A stretch of 59,678 nt of DNA from Pseudomonas sp. R37(2017) (GTDB taxonomy: Bacteria > Pseudomonadota > Gammaproteobacteria > Pseudomonadales > Pseudomonadaceae). This document shows positions 7,946-17,898 of the stretch, one piece after another. The stretch is taken from assembly GCF_002113375.1 (NCBI RefSeq), contig NZ_NEHO01000026.1:1-59678 (forward strand). Direction: 5' to 3'. Each line of letters starts with the position of its first letter. Positions within the stretch are counted from its first letter, which is position 1. The notes under the pieces were generated by a model that made no database searches, was not told where the DNA came from, and saw nothing but the letters and a program-made list of their open reading frames with translations. Both the position numbers and the translations under genes were made by a program.

Positions 7946-9526
7946 ATGACCACGTTATCTGGACACAATTACATTGGCGGTCGCCGCAGCGCCAACGGCA
8001 CGCTTCGACTGCAAAGCCTCGACGCCACCACCGGCGAGCCGTTGCCCGGAACCTTTATCCAGGCCAGCGAAGCCGAAGTGGATGCTGCTGCGAAAGCAGC
8101 GGCGGCGGCCTACCCGATCTACCGCAACTTGAGCGCGGAGCAACGTGCGCGGTTTCTCGATGCCATCGCCGATGAAATCGACGAACTGGGCGATGAGTTC
8201 GTCGCCACCGTATGCCGCGAAACAGCCTTGCCGGCCGGGCGTATCCAAGGTGAACGCGCACGCACCAGCGGCCAGTTGCGCCTGTTCGCCAAGGTGCTGC
8301 GTCGCGGTGATTTCCTTGGTGCGCGCATCGACCGCGCACTGCCGGATCGGCAGCCGTTGCCACGTCCGGATCTGCGTCAGTACCGCATCGGCCTGGGGCC
8401 GGTAGCAGTGTTCGGCGCCAGTAACTTCCCTTTGGCGTTTTCCACGGCCGGCGGCGATACCGCTTCGGCACTGGCCGCCGGTTGCCCGGTGGTGTTCAAG
8501 GCCCACAGCGGGCACATGGCAACCGCCGAGTGGGTGGCTGACGCGATCATCCGCGGCGCGGAAAAAACCGGCATGCCAGCCGGGGTGTTCAACATGATTT
8601 ATGGCGGCGGTGTCGGCGAACGGCTGGTCAAGCATCCGGCGATTCAGGCAGTCGGCTTCACCGGTTCGCTCAAGGGCGGCAATGCCCTGAGCCATATGGC
8701 CGCCAACCGGGCTCAGCCGATCCCGGTGTTCGCCGAGATGTCGAGCATCAACCCGGTGTTCTTGCTGCCCGAAGCCCTCAAGGAGCGTGGCGAGCAGATC
8801 GCGGCGCAATTGGCCGGTTCGGTCACCCTGGGTTGCGGCCAGTTCTGCACCAATCCGGGTTTGGTCGTTGGCCTGCGTTCGCCGCAGTTCAGTTCTTTCC
8901 TTGAGACATTCTGCGCCCACATGAACCAGCAACCGGCGCAAACCATGCTCAACGCCGGCGCGCTGACCAGCTACAGCCGGGGCCTCGGCGAACTGCACGA
9001 GCATCTGGGCCTGACCCATCTGGCGGGCCGGCCGCAACAGGGCAATCAGGCGCAACCGCAGGTGTTCAAGGCCGATGTCAGCCTGTTGCTCAAGGGCGAT
9101 GAGTTGTTGCAGGAGGAAGTGTTCGGGCCGACCACCATTATCGTCGAGGTCGAGGATCGAGCGCAGTTGGCGGCGGCGCTGCATGGCCTGCGCGGGCAAT
9201 TGACGGCGACGTTGATCGGCGAGGCCGAAGAATTGCTGGAGTACCGCTGGCTGGCTGAATTGCTCCAGGAGAAGGTCGGACGGATCTTGCTCAATGGCTA
9301 TCCGACCGGGGTCGAAGTCTGCGAGGCCATGGTGCATGGTGGGCCGTATCCGGCGACGTCCGACTCGCGGGGCACTTCGGTCGGCAGCCTGGCGATCGAT
9401 CGCTTCCTGCGGCCGGTATGTTTCCAGAACTATCCGGATGCGCTGCTGCCCGAGGCGTTGCAGAACGGCAATCCGCTGGGGATTCGGCGGTTGGTGGATG
9501 GGGAGGTGAGTGATTCGGCCTTGTGA
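7946..9526 (+). CDS. 2-ketoglutarate semialdehyde (2,5-dioxovalerate) dehydrogenase
   Basis: The protein has 526 residues, the length of the NADP-dependent class III enzymes. Family marks are FGASNFPLAFSTAGGDTASA for cofactor binding, the catalytic glutamate in FAEMSSINPVF, and the catalytic cysteine in GCGQFCTNPG. It oxidises 2-ketoglutarate semialdehyde to 2-ketoglutarate, the last step of pentonate pathways, and is the fourth gene of this operon. The start at 7946 has AAGGAA upstream; an in-frame start at 7889 lies in the REP and is rejected. A REP pair follows the stop. Confidence 0.9.
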   Translation: MTTLSGHNYIGGRRSANGTLRLQSLDATTGEPLPGTFIQASEAEVDAAAKAAAAAYPIYRNLSAEQRARFLDAIADEIDELGDEFVATVCRETALPAGRIQGERARTSGQLRLFAKVLRRGDFLGARIDRALPDRQPLPRPDLRQYRIGLGPVAVFGASNFPLAFSTAGGDTASALAAGCPVVFKAHSGHMATAEWVADAIIRGAEKTGMPAGVFNMIYGGGVGERLVKHPAIQAVGFTGSLKGGNALSHMAANRAQPIPVFAEMSSINPVFLLPEALKERGEQIAAQLAGSVTLGCGQFCTNPGLVVGLRSPQFSSFLETFCAHMNQQPAQTMLNAGALTSYSRGLGELHEHLGLTHLAGRPQQGNQAQPQVFKADVSLLLKGDELLQEEVFGPTTIIVEVEDRAQLAAALHGLRGQLTATLIGEAEELLEYRWLAELLQEKVGRILLNGYPTGVEVCEAMVHGGPYPATSDSRGTSVGSLAIDRFLRPVCFQNYPDALLPEALQNGNPLGIRRLVDGEVSDSAL

Positions 9527-9549
9527 TTGTCGGCGCCAGGGCTGACGCC

Positions 9550-9643
9550 TTCGCGAGCAGGCTCGCTCCCACAAGGTTCTGCGCCGAAGACAGAGTTTGT
9601 GTTCGGCACCCATCACTGTGGGAGCGGGCCTGCCCGCGAAGGC
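9550..9643. repeat. REP pair between convergent genes
   Basis: TTCGCGAGCAGGCTCGCTCCCACA and TGTGGGAGCGGGCCTGCCCGCGAAGG face each other between the stops of the dehydrogenase and the DMT gene. It is suited to acting as a bidirectional end hairpin. Confidence 0.88.
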
Positions 9644-9664
9644 GTCATCGGCAACGTCACAAGA

Positions 9665-10558
9665 CTACCGGTCAACCACCAACCCTGGCTTCAACACCAA
9701 CCACAACGCCAGCGCAATCAACATCCCGCCATAGACATGCGCCATCGACAGTGGCTCATCGAGAAACAACGCCCCCCACAACACACCGAACAGCGGGATC
9801 AGGAAGGTCGTGGTCATCGATTTCACCGGGCCAATGGAGCTCAGGAGCCGGAAGTAAACAATGTACGCAAACGCCGTACATCCCAGACCCAACCCCAGCA
9901 ACGACAACCATACGCTCCAGCCGCCCCAGTTCGCGGGTGGCTGGCTGATCACGCTGTAGCCGAACAGCGGCAGCATGAACAAGGTCGCACCGAGCATGCT
10001 GCCCAGTGCCGACAAGCGGCTGTCGAGGCCTCCGGCCTGGTCGAGCCAGCGCCGGGCGAGAAAACCGGCGAAGCCGTAGCAAGTGGTCGCGAGCAGGCAG
10101 GCAATGGCCCCCATCAGCAGTTCCATATTGAACGCCACTGGACCGGCACGGGTCAGCACGCCCACGCCAACCAGCCCCAGGAACACGCCGCCGAGTTTGG
10201 CGCCAGTGAGCCTTTCATGGAAAAACAGGCCGCCGATCAGTACGCCCATCAAGGGTGTCGTGGCATTGAAAATCGACGAATAACCGGCAGGCAGCACCTG
10301 CGCGGCCACCGAATAGAGCGTCGCCGGAATCCCGGAGTTGATCACGCCAAGCAGCATCACGGTCTTGAGCTTGCCCTTGAAGTCCCAACTGATGCGCATC
10401 AGCCCAAGAATCACCAGCAGGCCGGCAGCGGCTATCGATACACGGAAAAAAGCGGTAGGAATGCTGCCAATCACCGGGGCGATGATGCGCATGAACAGGA
10501 AACTCGCTCCCCAAATGGCCGCCAGGGACAGTAAACGGAATATATCGACGGGGTTCAC
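9665..10558 (-). CDS. DMT-superfamily (EamA) transporter
   Basis: The protein has 297 residues and about 10 hydrophobic helices in two EamA repeats. The first repeat begins LLSLAAIWGASFLFMRII and the second near ATTCYGFAGFLARRWL. It is probably an exporter of a metabolite; the substrate is unknown. I chose the GTG at 10558 because GGAAGGA precedes it and it opens immediately before the first helix. An upstream ATG (10675) would add 39 polar residues that are not part of the fold. It is divergent from aceK. Confidence 0.82.
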   Translation of the reverse strand: MNPVDIFRLLSLAAIWGASFLFMRIIAPVIGSIPTAFFRVSIAAAGLLVILGLMRISWDFKGKLKTVMLLGVINSGIPATLYSVAAQVLPAGYSSIFNATTPLMGVLIGGLFFHERLTGAKLGGVFLGLVGVGVLTRAGPVAFNMELLMGAIACLLATTCYGFAGFLARRWLDQAGGLDSRLSALGSMLGATLFMLPLFGYSVISQPPANWGGWSVWLSLLGLGLGCTAFAYIVYFRLLSSIGPVKSMTTTFLIPLFGVLWGALFLDEPLSMAHVYGGMLIALALWLVLKPGLVVDR

Positions 10559-10717
10559 AGCGCGGTCCTTCCTTGATGGAGGGGCGAAAGTGTTGCCGAG
10601 TGTGTGAGCGATGGCAACCGCAAACCGGGCATTCAATTCGCCCGGAAAATTACGCTTCTCCTGCACCCGCTTCACTGGCTAAGCTCAGGACTCCCGAATT
10701 CCCGCAGAGGTCTCACC

Positions 10718-12427
10718 ATGCCGCAGCAATGGCCAGCCGCCGACATCGCCCGCTTGATCCTCGATGGCTTTGACGATTACCGCGAGCATTTTCGCCAGAT
10801 CACCGATGGCGCCCGGGCCCGCTTCGAACAGGCCAGGTGGCAAGAGACACAGTCGGCGTCGGCGGCGCGGATCAATCTGTACGAAGACAAAGTCGCTGAA
10901 ACGGTGGGGCGATTGCGCACCGCGTTCGATGCCGACACGCTGGACGTCAGTTGCTGGCCGCTGGTCAAGAGCGCCTACATCAGCCTGATCGACCTGCGTT
11001 TTGACGATGAACTGTCCGAGACCTGGTACAACTCGATCTTCTGCGGGCTGTTCAGCCACGACCTGATCAGCGACGGCTGCATGTTCATCCATACCACCCG
11101 GCCGAGCCTGCGTCGTGCCCGGGCCGCGCAAACCCGGACCTACAAGCCGCAAGGGCAATTGTCGGCCATGCTGGCGAGCATCTTCGTCGACTACCGCTTC
11201 AGTGAGGACTACGCCGACCTGCCTGGCGACCTGAAGCGCCTCGAAGTGCAACTGCGCGAGAACCTGCCGGACTGGGTATGCAAGGACCCGGAGCTGAGCG
11301 TCGAACTGTTTTCCTCGGTGCTCTACCGTAACAAGGGCGCGTACCTGGTGGGGCGCATCTACACCGCCGATGAGCAATGGCCGCTGGCGATTCCGCTGTT
11401 GCACCTCGAAGGTCGCGGTATCCAGATCGATGCGCTGATCACCGACGAAGCAGATGTGTCGATCATCTTCTCCTTCACCCGTTCGTATTTCATGGTGGAT
11501 GTGCCGGTGCCGGCAGAGTTCATCGGCTTCCTGCGTCGTATCCTGCCGGGCAAGCACATTGCCGAGCTGTACACCTCGATCGGCTTCTACAAGCACGGCA
11601 AGTCGGAGTTCTACCGGGCGTTGATCAATCACCTGGCCAACACCGACGACCGGTTCATCATGGCTCCCGGTGTGCGCGGCATGGTCATGAGCGTGTTCAC
11701 CCTGCCGGGTTTCAACACCGTGTTCAAAATCATCAAGGACCGTTTCTCGCCATCGAAAAACGTCGACCGCGCCACGGTGATCGAGAAGTATCGCCTGGTG
11801 AAAAGCGTCGACCGGGTAGGGCGCATGGCCGATACCCAGGAATTCGCCGACTTCCGTTTTCCCTTGAGCAAGTTCGACCCGGCTTGCCTGGAGGAACTGC
11901 TGGAAGTCGCACCGTCCACGGTCTCGGTGGAAGGCGACACGGTGTTGATCCGCCACTGCTGGACCGAACGGCGCATGACCCCGCTCAACCTGTACCTGGA
12001 GAACGCCAACGAGGCTCAGGTGCGCGAGGCCCTGGAAGATTATGGCCTGGCGATCAAGCAACTGGCGGCGGCCAACATCTTTCCCGGCGACATGCTGTTG
12101 AAGAACTTCGGCGTCACCCGACACGGCCGGGTGGTGTTCTACGACTACGACGAAATCTGCTTCCTCACCGAAGCCAACTTCCGCCACATCCCGGCACCGC
12201 GCACACCCGAGGACGAAATGGCCTCCGAACCCTGGTATTCGATCGGGCCGCTGGATGTGTTCCCGGAAGAGTTTCCGCCGTTCCTGTTTGCCGATTCGGG
12301 GCAGCGCAGGCTGTTCGATCAGTTGCATGGCGAGTTGTACAACGCCGATTACTGGAAGGGGTTGCAGGAGGCGATTCGGGCGGGGAAGGTGATCGATGTG
12401 TTTCCGTATCGGAGAAAGGAGCTGTAA
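10718..12427 (+). CDS. aceK: Isocitrate dehydrogenase kinase/phosphatase
   Basis: The protein has 569 residues, the usual AceK length. It phosphorylates and dephosphorylates isocitrate dehydrogenase to divert carbon to the glyoxylate bypass during growth on acetate or fatty acids. The kinase core is clear: APGVRGMVMSVFTLPGFN, then the ATP-contacting FKIIKDRF, the HCWTERRMTPLN segment and the catalytic/metal loop LKNFGVTRHGRVVFYDYDE. The start ATG has CAGAGG upstream. aceA and aceB are not adjacent, as is normal for Pseudomonas, where aceK stands alone. Confidence 0.96.
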   Translation: MPQQWPAADIARLILDGFDDYREHFRQITDGARARFEQARWQETQSASAARINLYEDKVAETVGRLRTAFDADTLDVSCWPLVKSAYISLIDLRFDDELSETWYNSIFCGLFSHDLISDGCMFIHTTRPSLRRARAAQTRTYKPQGQLSAMLASIFVDYRFSEDYADLPGDLKRLEVQLRENLPDWVCKDPELSVELFSSVLYRNKGAYLVGRIYTADEQWPLAIPLLHLEGRGIQIDALITDEADVSIIFSFTRSYFMVDVPVPAEFIGFLRRILPGKHIAELYTSIGFYKHGKSEFYRALINHLANTDDRFIMAPGVRGMVMSVFTLPGFNTVFKIIKDRFSPSKNVDRATVIEKYRLVKSVDRVGRMADTQEFADFRFPLSKFDPACLEELLEVAPSTVSVEGDTVLIRHCWTERRMTPLNLYLENANEAQVREALEDYGLAIKQLAAANIFPGDMLLKNFGVTRHGRVVFYDYDEICFLTEANFRHIPAPRTPEDEMASEPWYSIGPLDVFPEEFPPFLFADSGQRRLFDQLHGELYNADYWKGLQEAIRAGKVIDVFPYRRKEL

Positions 12428-12428
12428 G

Positions 12429-12490
12429 CCACAAGCTTCAAGCCGCAGGTTAAAGCTGCATTCAACCTGTAGCTTGAGGCTTGCAGCTGC
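12429..12490. repeat. Imperfect inverted repeat between aceK and hrpA
   Basis: ACAAGCTTCAAGCCGCAGGTT is followed after 13 bases by AACCTGTAGCTTGAGGCTTGCAGCT, giving a stem of about 20 bp with a few mismatches. This AAGCTTCAAGC-type hairpin is unrelated to the GAGCGAGC REPs. It probably stabilises or ends the aceK mRNA and lies only about 50 bases ahead of hrpA. Confidence 0.7.
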
Positions 12491-12538
12491 TTCTCTGTTA
12501 CTCTTGCCGCTTTTGGCTTACAGCTTGCTGCTGCTTCT

Positions 12539-15500
12539 ATGACCGACGAATCGCCCTCCATCGACAAACTGCTGAAAAACCTCGATCACGCCATGCTCGC
12601 CGACCGCCACCGGCTGCGGCGGCAGTTGCTTGAGCTGCGCAAGAAACCCGACGAGGCCAAACTGGCCCAGTGGGTGGCGCGCATGCAGGCGTCCTGTGAG
12701 CTGGTGCTGGCGCGCAAGGCCAGCCTGCCGGTGATTCGTTACGACGACAGCCTGCCGATCGCCGCCAAGCGCGACGAAATCAAGAAGGCGCTGGAAAAGC
12801 ACCAGGTGTTGATCATCGCCGGCGAAACCGGTTCGGGTAAAACCACCCAGTTGCCGAAGATCTGCCTGGAAATCGGTCGTGGCCGGCACGGCCTGATCGG
12901 CCACACCCAACCGCGGCGGATCGCTGCGCGCAGCGTCGCCAGCCGGGTCGCCGAAGAGCTCGGCACGCCGCTGGGCGCATTGGTCGGCTATCAGGTGCGT
13001 TTCGAGGATCAGAGCGATTCCAACACCCTGATCAAACTGATGACCGACGGCATCCTGCTGGCGGAAACCCAGAACGACCGCTATCTGGAACGCTACGACA
13101 CGATCATCGTCGACGAGGCCCATGAACGCAGCCTCAACATCGACTTCCTGCTCGGCTACCTGAAAACCCTGCTGCCCCGTCGTCCGGACCTGAAAGTCAT
13201 CATCACCTCGGCGACCATCGACCTCGAACGCTTCTCCAAGCATTTCGACGATGCACCGATTGTCGAAGTGTCCGGTCGCACCTTCCCGGTGGACACCTGG
13301 TATCGCCCGCTGACGCTGGAGCAGGACGAGGAGGGCAACCGCGTCGAGGACGACCTGACCGTGGATCAGGCGATTCTCGCCGCCCTCGACGAAATCGCCG
13401 CCCATGAGCGCAGCGAGCGCCGCAGTCCCGGTGACGTGCTGGTGTTCCTGCCCGGTGAGCGGGAGATTCGCGACGCCGCCGACATGCTGCGCAAGGCCCA
13501 GCTCAAGCACACCGAAATCCTGCCGCTGTACGCGCGGTTGTCGCCGGCCGAGCAACAGCGGATTTTCCAGTCGCACCCGGGCCGTCGCGTGGTCCTGGCG
13601 ACCAACGTCGCGGAAACCTCGCTGACCGTGCCGGGTATCCGCTACGTGATCGACAGCGGCACCGCGCGCATCAGTCGCTACAGCTACCGGGCCAAGGTCC
13701 AGCGCTTGCCGATCGAAGCGATTTCCCAGGCCAGCGCCAACCAGCGCAAGGGCCGTTGCGGGCGAGTCGAGCCGGGTATCTGCGTGCGCCTGTATAGCGA
13801 AGAGGATTTCCTCGGTCGTCCGGAATTTACCGATCCGGAGATCCTGCGTACCAACCTCGCGGCGGTCATTTTGCAGATGCTGCACCTGCGCCTTGGCGAG
13901 GTCACCGCGTTCCCGTTTATCGAGCCGCCGGACGGCAAGGCCATCAGTGACGGCTACAACCTGCTGCAAGAGCTGTCGGCGGTGGACCGCAACAGCCAGC
14001 TGACCCCGCTCGGTCGTCAACTGGCGCGTTTGCCGGTGGACCCGCGCATGGGCCGCATGTTGCTGGAAGCGGCGAAGCTGGGCAGCTTGCAGGAAGTGCT
14101 GATCGTCGCCAGCGCCATGTCGATCCAGGACCCGCGCGAGCGTCCGCCGGAGCGTCAGCAAGCGGCGGATCAGGCTCACGCCCAGTGGAAAGACGCCGAT
14201 TCGGACTTCGCCGGGCTGGTCAACTTGTGGCGCGGTTTCGAAGAACAACGCCAGGCGTTGGGCGCCAACCCGTTGCGCAACTGGTGCCGCAAGAACTTCC
14301 TGAATTACCTGCGCCTGCGCGAGTGGCGCGACTCCCATCGACAGCTGAGCCTGATCTGCCGCGACATGCAGCTGAGCCTCAATAAAGAGCCGGCGGACTA
14401 TCCGAAACTGCACAAAGCGGTGCTGGTGGGGCTGCTGAGCCAGATCGGCCAGAAAACCGAGGAGGGCGATTACCTCGGCGCGCGTCAGCGGCGTTTCTGG
14501 ATTCACCCGTCGTCGGGCATCGGCAAGAAACGCCCGCAGTGGCTGATGACGGCCGAACTGGTGGAAACCACCAAGCTTTATGCGCGCATGGTGGCGAAGA
14601 TCGATGCTGACTGGATCGAGCCGCTGGCCGGGCACCTGATCAAGAAAAACCACTTCGAACCCCATTGGGAGAAGAAGCGCGGCCAGGTCGTGGCGTTCGA
14701 GCAGATTACCCTGTTCGGCTTGATCGTGGTCGGGCGCCGGCCGGTGCATTACGGCCCGGTGGATCCGGTGGTGGCGCGGGAACTGTTTATCCGCGAAGCG
14801 CTGGTGCGCGGTGAAATCCAGTCGAAGGCCAAGTGTCTGACGGCCAACAAGCAGCTGCTGGAACAGCTCGACGAACTGGAAGCCAAGGCCCGCCGTCGCG
14901 ACATCCTCGCCGACGAAGAAACCCTGTACGCATTCTACGATGCGCGGCTGCCGGCGGAGATTCACCAGACCGCGACCTTCGACAGTTGGTACCGGATCAA
15001 CAGCCAGAAAGACCCGCAGCTGTTGATCATGCGCGAGGAAGACGTGCTGGCCCGCGAAGCCAGTGAAGTCACCGCCCAGCATTACCCGGACACGCTGCAC
15101 ATCGGCGATCTGGAGTTGGCCTTGAGCTACCACTTTGAGCCCAACCATCCACGGGATGGCGTGACCCTGCGCGTGCCGGCTCCGCTGCTGCCGATGCTAC
15201 CGCCGGAACGCCTGGAATGGCTGGTGCCCGGTGTCATCGAAGCCAAGTGCATTGCCTTGGTACGTAACCTGCCCAAGGCCCTGCGCAAGAATTTCGTGCC
15301 GGTGCCGGACTTCGTCAAGGCGGCCTTGCAGCGCATGACCTTTGCCGAGGGCTCGCTGCCCCAGGCTTTGGGGCGCGAGCTGTTGCGCATGACCGGCGCG
15401 CGGGTCAGCGATGAAGCCTGGGCCGAGGCTGCGCAGCAGGTCGAAAGCCATCTGCGGATGAACCTGGAAATCGTCGATGGCCAGGGCAAGTTCCTCGGTG

Positions 15501-16450
15501 AAGGTCGCGACCTGGCGCAACTGACGGCGCGTTTTGCCGAAGCCAGCCAGGCGGCGCTGGCAGTGCCGCAAACCGCGAAGAGCCAGCAACCGGTGGAGCC
15601 GAAAGTGTTCGCCGCCGTGGCCGAGAAAACCCAACAGAAGATCGCCGGGCTGTCGATGACGGTCTACCCGGCGTTGGTAGAGGAGAGCGGTACGGTCAAG
15701 GAAGGGCGGTTCTCGACCCCGGCCGAAGCCGAGTTCCAGCATCGCCGCGCCTTGCAGCGGCTGCTGATGCAACAACTGGCCGAGTCGGCGAAGTTCCTGC
15801 GTGGCAAATTGCCGGGCCTGACCGAACTGGGCCTGCTGTACCGCGACATGGGGCGCGTCGATGCGCTGGTGGAAGACATCCTGCTGGCCAGCCTCGACAG
15901 CTGCATTCTTGAGGGCGAAGACCCGTTGCCACGGGATGGCGCCGGATTGGCGTCACTGGCCGAGCGCAAGCGCGGCGCCTGGACTGAGCATGCCGAGCGT
16001 GTTGCCAGGCTGACCCTGGAAATCCTCAAGCTCTGGCACGGTTTGCAAAAGCGCTTCAAGGGCAAGATCGATCTGGCGCAAGCCGTGGCCTTGAATGACA
16101 TCAAGCAGCAGCTCAGCCATCTGGTTTATCCGGGTTTCGTCCGGGAAACGCCGATGCAGTGGCTCAAGGAATTGCCGCGGTACCTGAAGGCGATCGAACA
16201 GCGCTTCGAGAAAATCGGCGCCCAGGTGCAGAGGGATCGGGTCTGGAGCGGCGAATTGAGCGGCCTGTGGACGCAATACCAGACCCGCGCCGGCAAACAC
16301 GCCCAGGAAGGCAAGCGCGATCCGCAACTGGAGTTGTATCGCTGGTGGCTGGAGGAGTATCGGGTATCGCTGTTTGCGCAACAGCTGGGAACCAGGGTAC
16401 CGATCTCCGACAAGCGGCTGAGCAAGCAGTGGACACAAGTGGAACCCTGA
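12539..16450 (+). CDS. hrpA: ATP-dependent RNA helicase HrpA (DEAH box)
   Basis: The protein has 1303 residues, the full HrpA length. Motif I is GETGSGKTTQLPK near residue 95, motif II DEAH is in IIVDEAHERSLN near 185, motif III is SATI, and motif VI is QRKGRCGRVEPG near 403. The helicase-associated HA2 and OB regions and the long C-terminal DUF3418 domain follow. HrpA resolves stalled ribosomes and processes mRNA in E. coli. The ATG at 12539 is preceded by a weak ribosome site, but the N-terminus matches the family in length. A large antisense frame across it is a GC-bias artefact. Confidence 0.95.
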   Translation: MTDESPSIDKLLKNLDHAMLADRHRLRRQLLELRKKPDEAKLAQWVARMQASCELVLARKASLPVIRYDDSLPIAAKRDEIKKALEKHQVLIIAGETGSGKTTQLPKICLEIGRGRHGLIGHTQPRRIAARSVASRVAEELGTPLGALVGYQVRFEDQSDSNTLIKLMTDGILLAETQNDRYLERYDTIIVDEAHERSLNIDFLLGYLKTLLPRRPDLKVIITSATIDLERFSKHFDDAPIVEVSGRTFPVDTWYRPLTLEQDEEGNRVEDDLTVDQAILAALDEIAAHERSERRSPGDVLVFLPGEREIRDAADMLRKAQLKHTEILPLYARLSPAEQQRIFQSHPGRRVVLATNVAETSLTVPGIRYVIDSGTARISRYSYRAKVQRLPIEAISQASANQRKGRCGRVEPGICVRLYSEEDFLGRPEFTDPEILRTNLAAVILQMLHLRLGEVTAFPFIEPPDGKAISDGYNLLQELSAVDRNSQLTPLGRQLARLPVDPRMGRMLLEAAKLGSLQEVLIVASAMSIQDPRERPPERQQAADQAHAQWKDADSDFAGLVNLWRGFEEQRQALGANPLRNWCRKNFLNYLRLREWRDSHRQLSLICRDMQLSLNKEPADYPKLHKAVLVGLLSQIGQKTEEGDYLGARQRRFWIHPSSGIGKKRPQWLMTAELVETTKLYARMVAKIDADWIEPLAGHLIKKNHFEPHWEKKRGQVVAFEQITLFGLIVVGRRPVHYGPVDPVVARELFIREALVRGEIQSKAKCLTANKQLLEQLDELEAKARRRDILADEETLYAFYDARLPAEIHQTATFDSWYRINSQKDPQLLIMREEDVLAREASEVTAQHYPDTLHIGDLELALSYHFEPNHPRDGVTLRVPAPLLPMLPPERLEWLVPGVIEAKCIALVRNLPKALRKNFVPVPDFVKAALQRMTFAEGSLPQALGRELLRMTGARVSDEAWAEAAQQVESHLRMNLEIVDGQGKFLGEGRDLAQLTARFAEASQAALAVPQTAKSQQPVEPKVFAAVAEKTQQKIAGLSMTVYPALVEESGTVKEGRFSTPAEAEFQHRRALQRLLMQQLAESAKFLRGKLPGLTELGLLYRDMGRVDALVEDILLASLDSCILEGEDPLPRDGAGLASLAERKRGAWTEHAERVARLTLEILKLWHGLQKRFKGKIDLAQAVALNDIKQQLSHLVYPGFVRETPMQWLKELPRYLKAIEQRFEKIGAQVQRDRVWSGELSGLWTQYQTRAGKHAQEGKRDPQLELYRWWLEEYRVSLFAQQLGTRVPISDKRLSKQWTQVEP

Positions 16451-16463
16451 CACACCACCGCCC

Positions 16464-16579
16464 CTGTAGGAGCGAGCACGCTCGCGATGGACGTCAACGA
16501 TAACGCGGGAAACCTGATTCCCCGCGGTGTTCTTCAGTTCATCGTCGGAACGCCGCCCGGAGCGTGCTCGCTCCTACAG
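16464..16579. repeat. REP pair
   Basis: CTGTAGGAGCGAGCACGCTCGCGATGG and the inverse AGCGTGCTCGCTCCTACAG flank a roughly 70-bp spacer. The pair lies 13 bases after hrpA. Confidence 0.88.
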
Positions 16580-16776
16580 TAAAAAGCGCCAAAATCTACT
16601 GTTTATGGCAAACTTCGCGACCATAAACGCCGCTTTCGCGACCCAGAGCCTCTCGTTCAGGTCGGATGTCGGAATAAAGCGATGCCAGGTTTGCGTCCCC
16701 GGGATGGGAATAGACCCTTTGCGTGTTGGTACGAAGGTGCCAATACTTTCTGCCTGAACAGATTAGAGACACGACC

Positions 16777-17898
16777 ATGCATAACGTCGTCATCAGCGGC
16801 ACCGGCCTGTACACCCCGGCCAACAGCATTTCCAACGAAGAGCTGGTCCAGTCTTTCAATACTTACGTCGCGCAATTCAACGCCGACAACGCCGATGCCA
16901 TCGCGAGCGGTCAAATCGAAGCGTTGACCGAGTCCAGCGCCGCATTCATCGAAAAAGCTTCCGGCATCAAGAGCCGCTTTGTCATGGACAAGGACGGCAT
17001 CCTCGACCCGCAACGCATGGCTCCTCGTCTGCCGGAACGTTCCAACGACGAGTGGTCGGTGCTGTGCCAGATGGCCATCGGCGCGGCCGAACAAGCCTTG
17101 CAGCGCGCCGGCAAGACTGCCGCAGATATCGACGGCGTGATCGTCGCCTGCTCCAACCTGCAACGTGCCTACCCGGCCATTGCCATCGAAGTGCAGGAAG
17201 CGCTGGGCATCCAGGGTTTCGGTTTCGACATGAACGTGGCCTGTTCTTCGGCGACCTTCGGTATCCAGACCGCCGCCAACAGCGTGAAACTGGGCCAGGC
17301 CCGGGCGATCCTGATGGTCAACCCGGAAGTCTGCACCGGCCACCTGAACTTCCGTGACCGTGACAGCCACTTTATCTTCGGCGATGCCGCCACCGCGGTG
17401 ATCATCGAGCGTGCCGACCTGGCGACGTCCAGGCACCAGTTCGACATCGTCAGCACCAAGCTGCTGACCAAGTTCTCCAACAACATCCGCAACAACTTCG
17501 GCTTCCTCAACCGCACGGCGGAAGAGGGCATCGGCGCCAGGGACAAACTGTTCGTGCAGGAAGGCCGCAAGGTGTTCAAGGAAGTCTGCCCGATGGTGGC
17601 TGAGCTGATCGCTGAGCATCTGCAGGAGAATCAGCTCAACGTCAGCGACGTGAAGCGCTTCTGGCTGCACCAGGCCAACCTCAGCATGAACCACCTGATC
17701 GTGAAGAAACTGCTGGGACGCGACGCCACCGAACAGGAAGCGCCGGTGATTCTCGACACCTACGCCAACACCAGCTCCGCCGGGTCCGTGATTGCGTTCC
17801 ACAAGAACCAGGACGATCTGCCTGCCGGTTCGCTGGCGGTGCTCAGTTCGTTCGGTGCCGGTTATTCGATTGGCAGTGTGTTGCTGCGCAAGCTGTAG
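16777..17898 (+). CDS. 3-oxoacyl-ACP synthase III-like protein (PA3286-like)
   Basis: The protein has 373 residues and a thiolase-fold KAS III with the catalytic triad C156 (NVACSSATFG), H298 (FWLHQAN) and N331 (YANTSSAGS). It is longer than the housekeeping FabH (about 317-330) because of an inserted segment at residues 27-90. From memory it closely resembles P. aeruginosa PA3286, which feeds medium-chain acyl groups from beta-oxidation into fatty-acid synthesis; that function is inferred. The ATG at 16777 begins at the conserved first strand; the ribosome site is weak (AGAGACACGACC). The TAG stop lies within a REP element. Confidence 0.87.
   Translation: MHNVVISGTGLYTPANSISNEELVQSFNTYVAQFNADNADAIASGQIEALTESSAAFIEKASGIKSRFVMDKDGILDPQRMAPRLPERSNDEWSVLCQMAIGAAEQALQRAGKTAADIDGVIVACSNLQRAYPAIAIEVQEALGIQGFGFDMNVACSSATFGIQTAANSVKLGQARAILMVNPEVCTGHLNFRDRDSHFIFGDAATAVIIERADLATSRHQFDIVSTKLLTKFSNNIRNNFGFLNRTAEEGIGARDKLFVQEGRKVFKEVCPMVAELIAEHLQENQLNVSDVKRFWLHQANLSMNHLIVKKLLGRDATEQEAPVILDTYANTSSAGSVIAFHKNQDDLPAGSLAVLSSFGAGYSIGSVLLRKL

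Noticed and set aside
7955..9616. Antisense frame of 553 residues over the dehydrogenase
   Set aside because: It covers a complete aldehyde dehydrogenase and is rich in Arg/Gln; it is a shadow frame.
12518..15148. Antisense frame of 876 residues across hrpA
   Set aside because: hrpA is complete with all helicase motifs in the sense frame. The antisense frame has no ribosome site and is Gln/Arg/His-rich, as expected from a GC-rich shadow.
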